NCBI GenBank assembly: GCA_001970855.1
Contig: LSSN01000035.1
Span: 1 to 12,519, forward strand
DNA length: 12,519 bases
DNA from: Smittium culicis
Taxonomy: Eukaryota; Kickxellomycota; Harpellomycetes; Harpellales; Legeriomycetaceae
Direction of reading: 5' to 3'
The stretch's first letter is position 1. Each line of letters begins with the position of its first letter. The notes below the pieces were generated by a model, which was given only the letters and a program-made list of their open reading frames with translations, was not told where the DNA came from and ran no database searches. A program made the translations under genes and the position numbers. Below, piece by piece: positions 11,021 through 12,519 of the stretch.

Positions 11021-11533
11021 TAAAATTTTTTATCAAATAGGATAATTGCATAAAATAATCTAGCGTATCATAATAATATAATTATTAATATCAGAACCAC
11101 TTTATCAACTCATTTTGTAATTTATGAAATACAATACCAATATTTTACTTAACTTTATTAAAAAATCGATTTTTATTTATAAAATATAAAACATAAATTA
11201 TAAATAATAGCATCAAAATTTTAATGATATATCAAAATATTAGAGCGCGTAAATGTTAAAACAATGTAATATTATCTAACTTTAGTGCAAATTTGAACAA
11301 AAATATTTTAAAAAATTAAAGTATGTTAGCATTTTATTTTATCAGCTCTATTGATAAATTTAAAAAAAAAAAATTGAAATTTTGGTTAATTCATTTTTAT
11401 TATCTTCTATCAACTATTATCATCTTTTTGGATAGTTTATACAGCAATTATATTTTTAAATATACTATTATAATATTTTATTTTATAAAAATGTAATCAT
11501 TTAATTTTATTATTACTCAAATACTCAACATAA
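11021..11533. other. AT-rich intergenic DNA, no gene seen
   Basis: Low-complexity AT-rich sequence with frequent stops in all frames and homopolymer runs (for example around 11362-11372). Nothing in it resembles a coding region, RNA gene or clear terminal repeat. Any 5' end or terminal inverted repeat of the pseudogene to the right would have to lie here, but I could not identify one by eye. Confidence 0.6.
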
Positions 11534-12519
11534 AAAAATTCGCCAATCTTTGTTCGTCGGCTAAAAGCAAAAAAAGCAAAGCTATCAAGGGAGTACGCTA
11601 TAAAAATATCAGGAAATTTCCCAGACGATCTATTCGACTACTTTTTCGTAAGGAGCAAATTTGGAAAAGACTTATGTGCCTCAGTAAATCCGGAATTTAA
11701 GCAAACGCATATAGCATTAAATATTTTGGATCTTAACAATAGATTGGATCTATACAGTGGACTAAAATCTGATATTCTTGCGCTTGTAGTTGAGGTATTC
11801 ACTAGAAAAGAGTTTAAAAATATCGGCTATAAATTCAGTAATACTCAATTTTATGAAGCAAAAAGTAAGTCGAAAAGACAAACATTTACACTTTCAGATC
11901 CAAAAAAAATTCTTTTCGAAATTTCAGAAATTCAAAAAAAAATTCACTATCGTCCTCGAAAACTTGCCAAATTTTGTCAGATACCGGCGTATATATGCAC
12001 GAACAAGTTTATTATTTGGAAAAAACAAAAATCTAAGTATATGAAGAATTTTTATTCGCCAAACGGGAGACTTATTTAGCTTTGAGTACATTCTACCGCC
12101 TCTGCCCGAAATTTTTTAAAAAAGGGAAAAAAAAGGACTGACATATGCCCAATTTGTGTTAAAGGTGAAAAAAAATAAAATTAGACTTCGAAAATTTGAA
12201 AAATAAAGCGCTAATATCGAAGTAACTGACTTAAATAAACTAATAGAGCAATTAAATATATACGAACAGCATTTAGCCATTAAATATAGGCAATTTAACT
12301 GCTATAAAACACGCATAAGTTATCTATATCATGACAACAGTGTAATAATTATGGAATTCAAAGAAAATTTTAAAATTGGTGGCGGGCCAATTGAAACTAG
12401 CACAAGCATTTATAGAAAAAGCTCAATTTCAAATGTATGTTTTGCAGTTGCTCACAAATGATCGGAACATATAATAAAATATAAATATTTTAGTTATCTC
12501 TCAGAGGTAATTAATCACG
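11534..12519 (+). pseudogene. Degenerate transposase-like ORF (DDE-type suspected), truncated by right edge
   Basis: The coding trace is continuous but jumps between frames. The first frame opens after a TAA at 11531-11533 and carries HIALNILDLNNRLDLYSG and FKNIGYKFSNTQFYEAKSK. A second frame from about 11941 carries SDTGVYMHEQVYYLEKTK, an in-frame TAA at 12034-12036, then LSTFYRLCPKFFKK. The first frame resumes near 12134 with TDICPICVKGEKK (CxxC). It returns to the second frame at about 12169-12222. The third frame then carries LNKLIEQLNIYEQHLAIKYR, MEFKENFKIGGGPIET (12351 onwards), a TGA at 12459-12461, and YFSYLSEVINH to the edge. From memory, the order 'LSxFYxLCPKxFKK...CPIC...(D)xKENxKIGGGP...' recurs in repeated uncharacterised, probably transposase-derived ORFs of early-diverging fungi; this could not be checked here. 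No start codon is visible. Frameshifts fall at A-runs. It is inferred to be a dead mobile-element gene. Confidence 0.62.

Overview
The window is a piece of a very AT-rich eukaryotic nuclear genome with short spliceosomal introns (59-137 nt in the two well-supported genes). Donors are mostly GTA-type and acceptors almost all TAG. The two clear genes are an ECM29-type proteasome scaffold and a Swf1-type DHHC palmitoyltransferase. Together with a degenerate transposase-like repeat of a kind I associate with early-diverging fungi, this suggests an AT-rich, Ser/Asn-rich early-diverging fungus. Zoopagomycota/Harpellales-like or Mucoromycota-like lineages are candidates. The lineage is inference and not certain.

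Layout. Positions 1-7182 (minus strand) hold a long ECM29 gene that starts at 7182 and runs off the left edge. I resolve 11 exons and 10 introns, giving at least 2,111 codons with an open frame throughout. Positions 7183-8469 are the AT-rich spacer between divergent genes. Positions 8470-10116 (plus strand) hold an 8-exon DHHC palmitoyltransferase of 378 residues. Positions 10117-11533 are mostly featureless AT-rich DNA, interrupted by a long ATT microsatellite (10789-10873). The microsatellite is flanked by two GC-richer islands that can be spliced into a 41-residue minus-strand ORF. From 11534 to the right edge lies a frameshifted, stop-containing transposase-like pseudogene on the plus strand.

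The two main genes are unrelated housekeeping functions: 26S proteasome quality control, and S-acylation of membrane proteins. Their divergent arrangement does not by itself imply a joint pathway. I found no defence system, CRISPR array, rRNA or tRNA, and nothing that looks like a new multi-gene system. The points most worth a second look are the possible small gene split by the ATT repeat, the decayed mobile-element ORF, and the tiny first exons.
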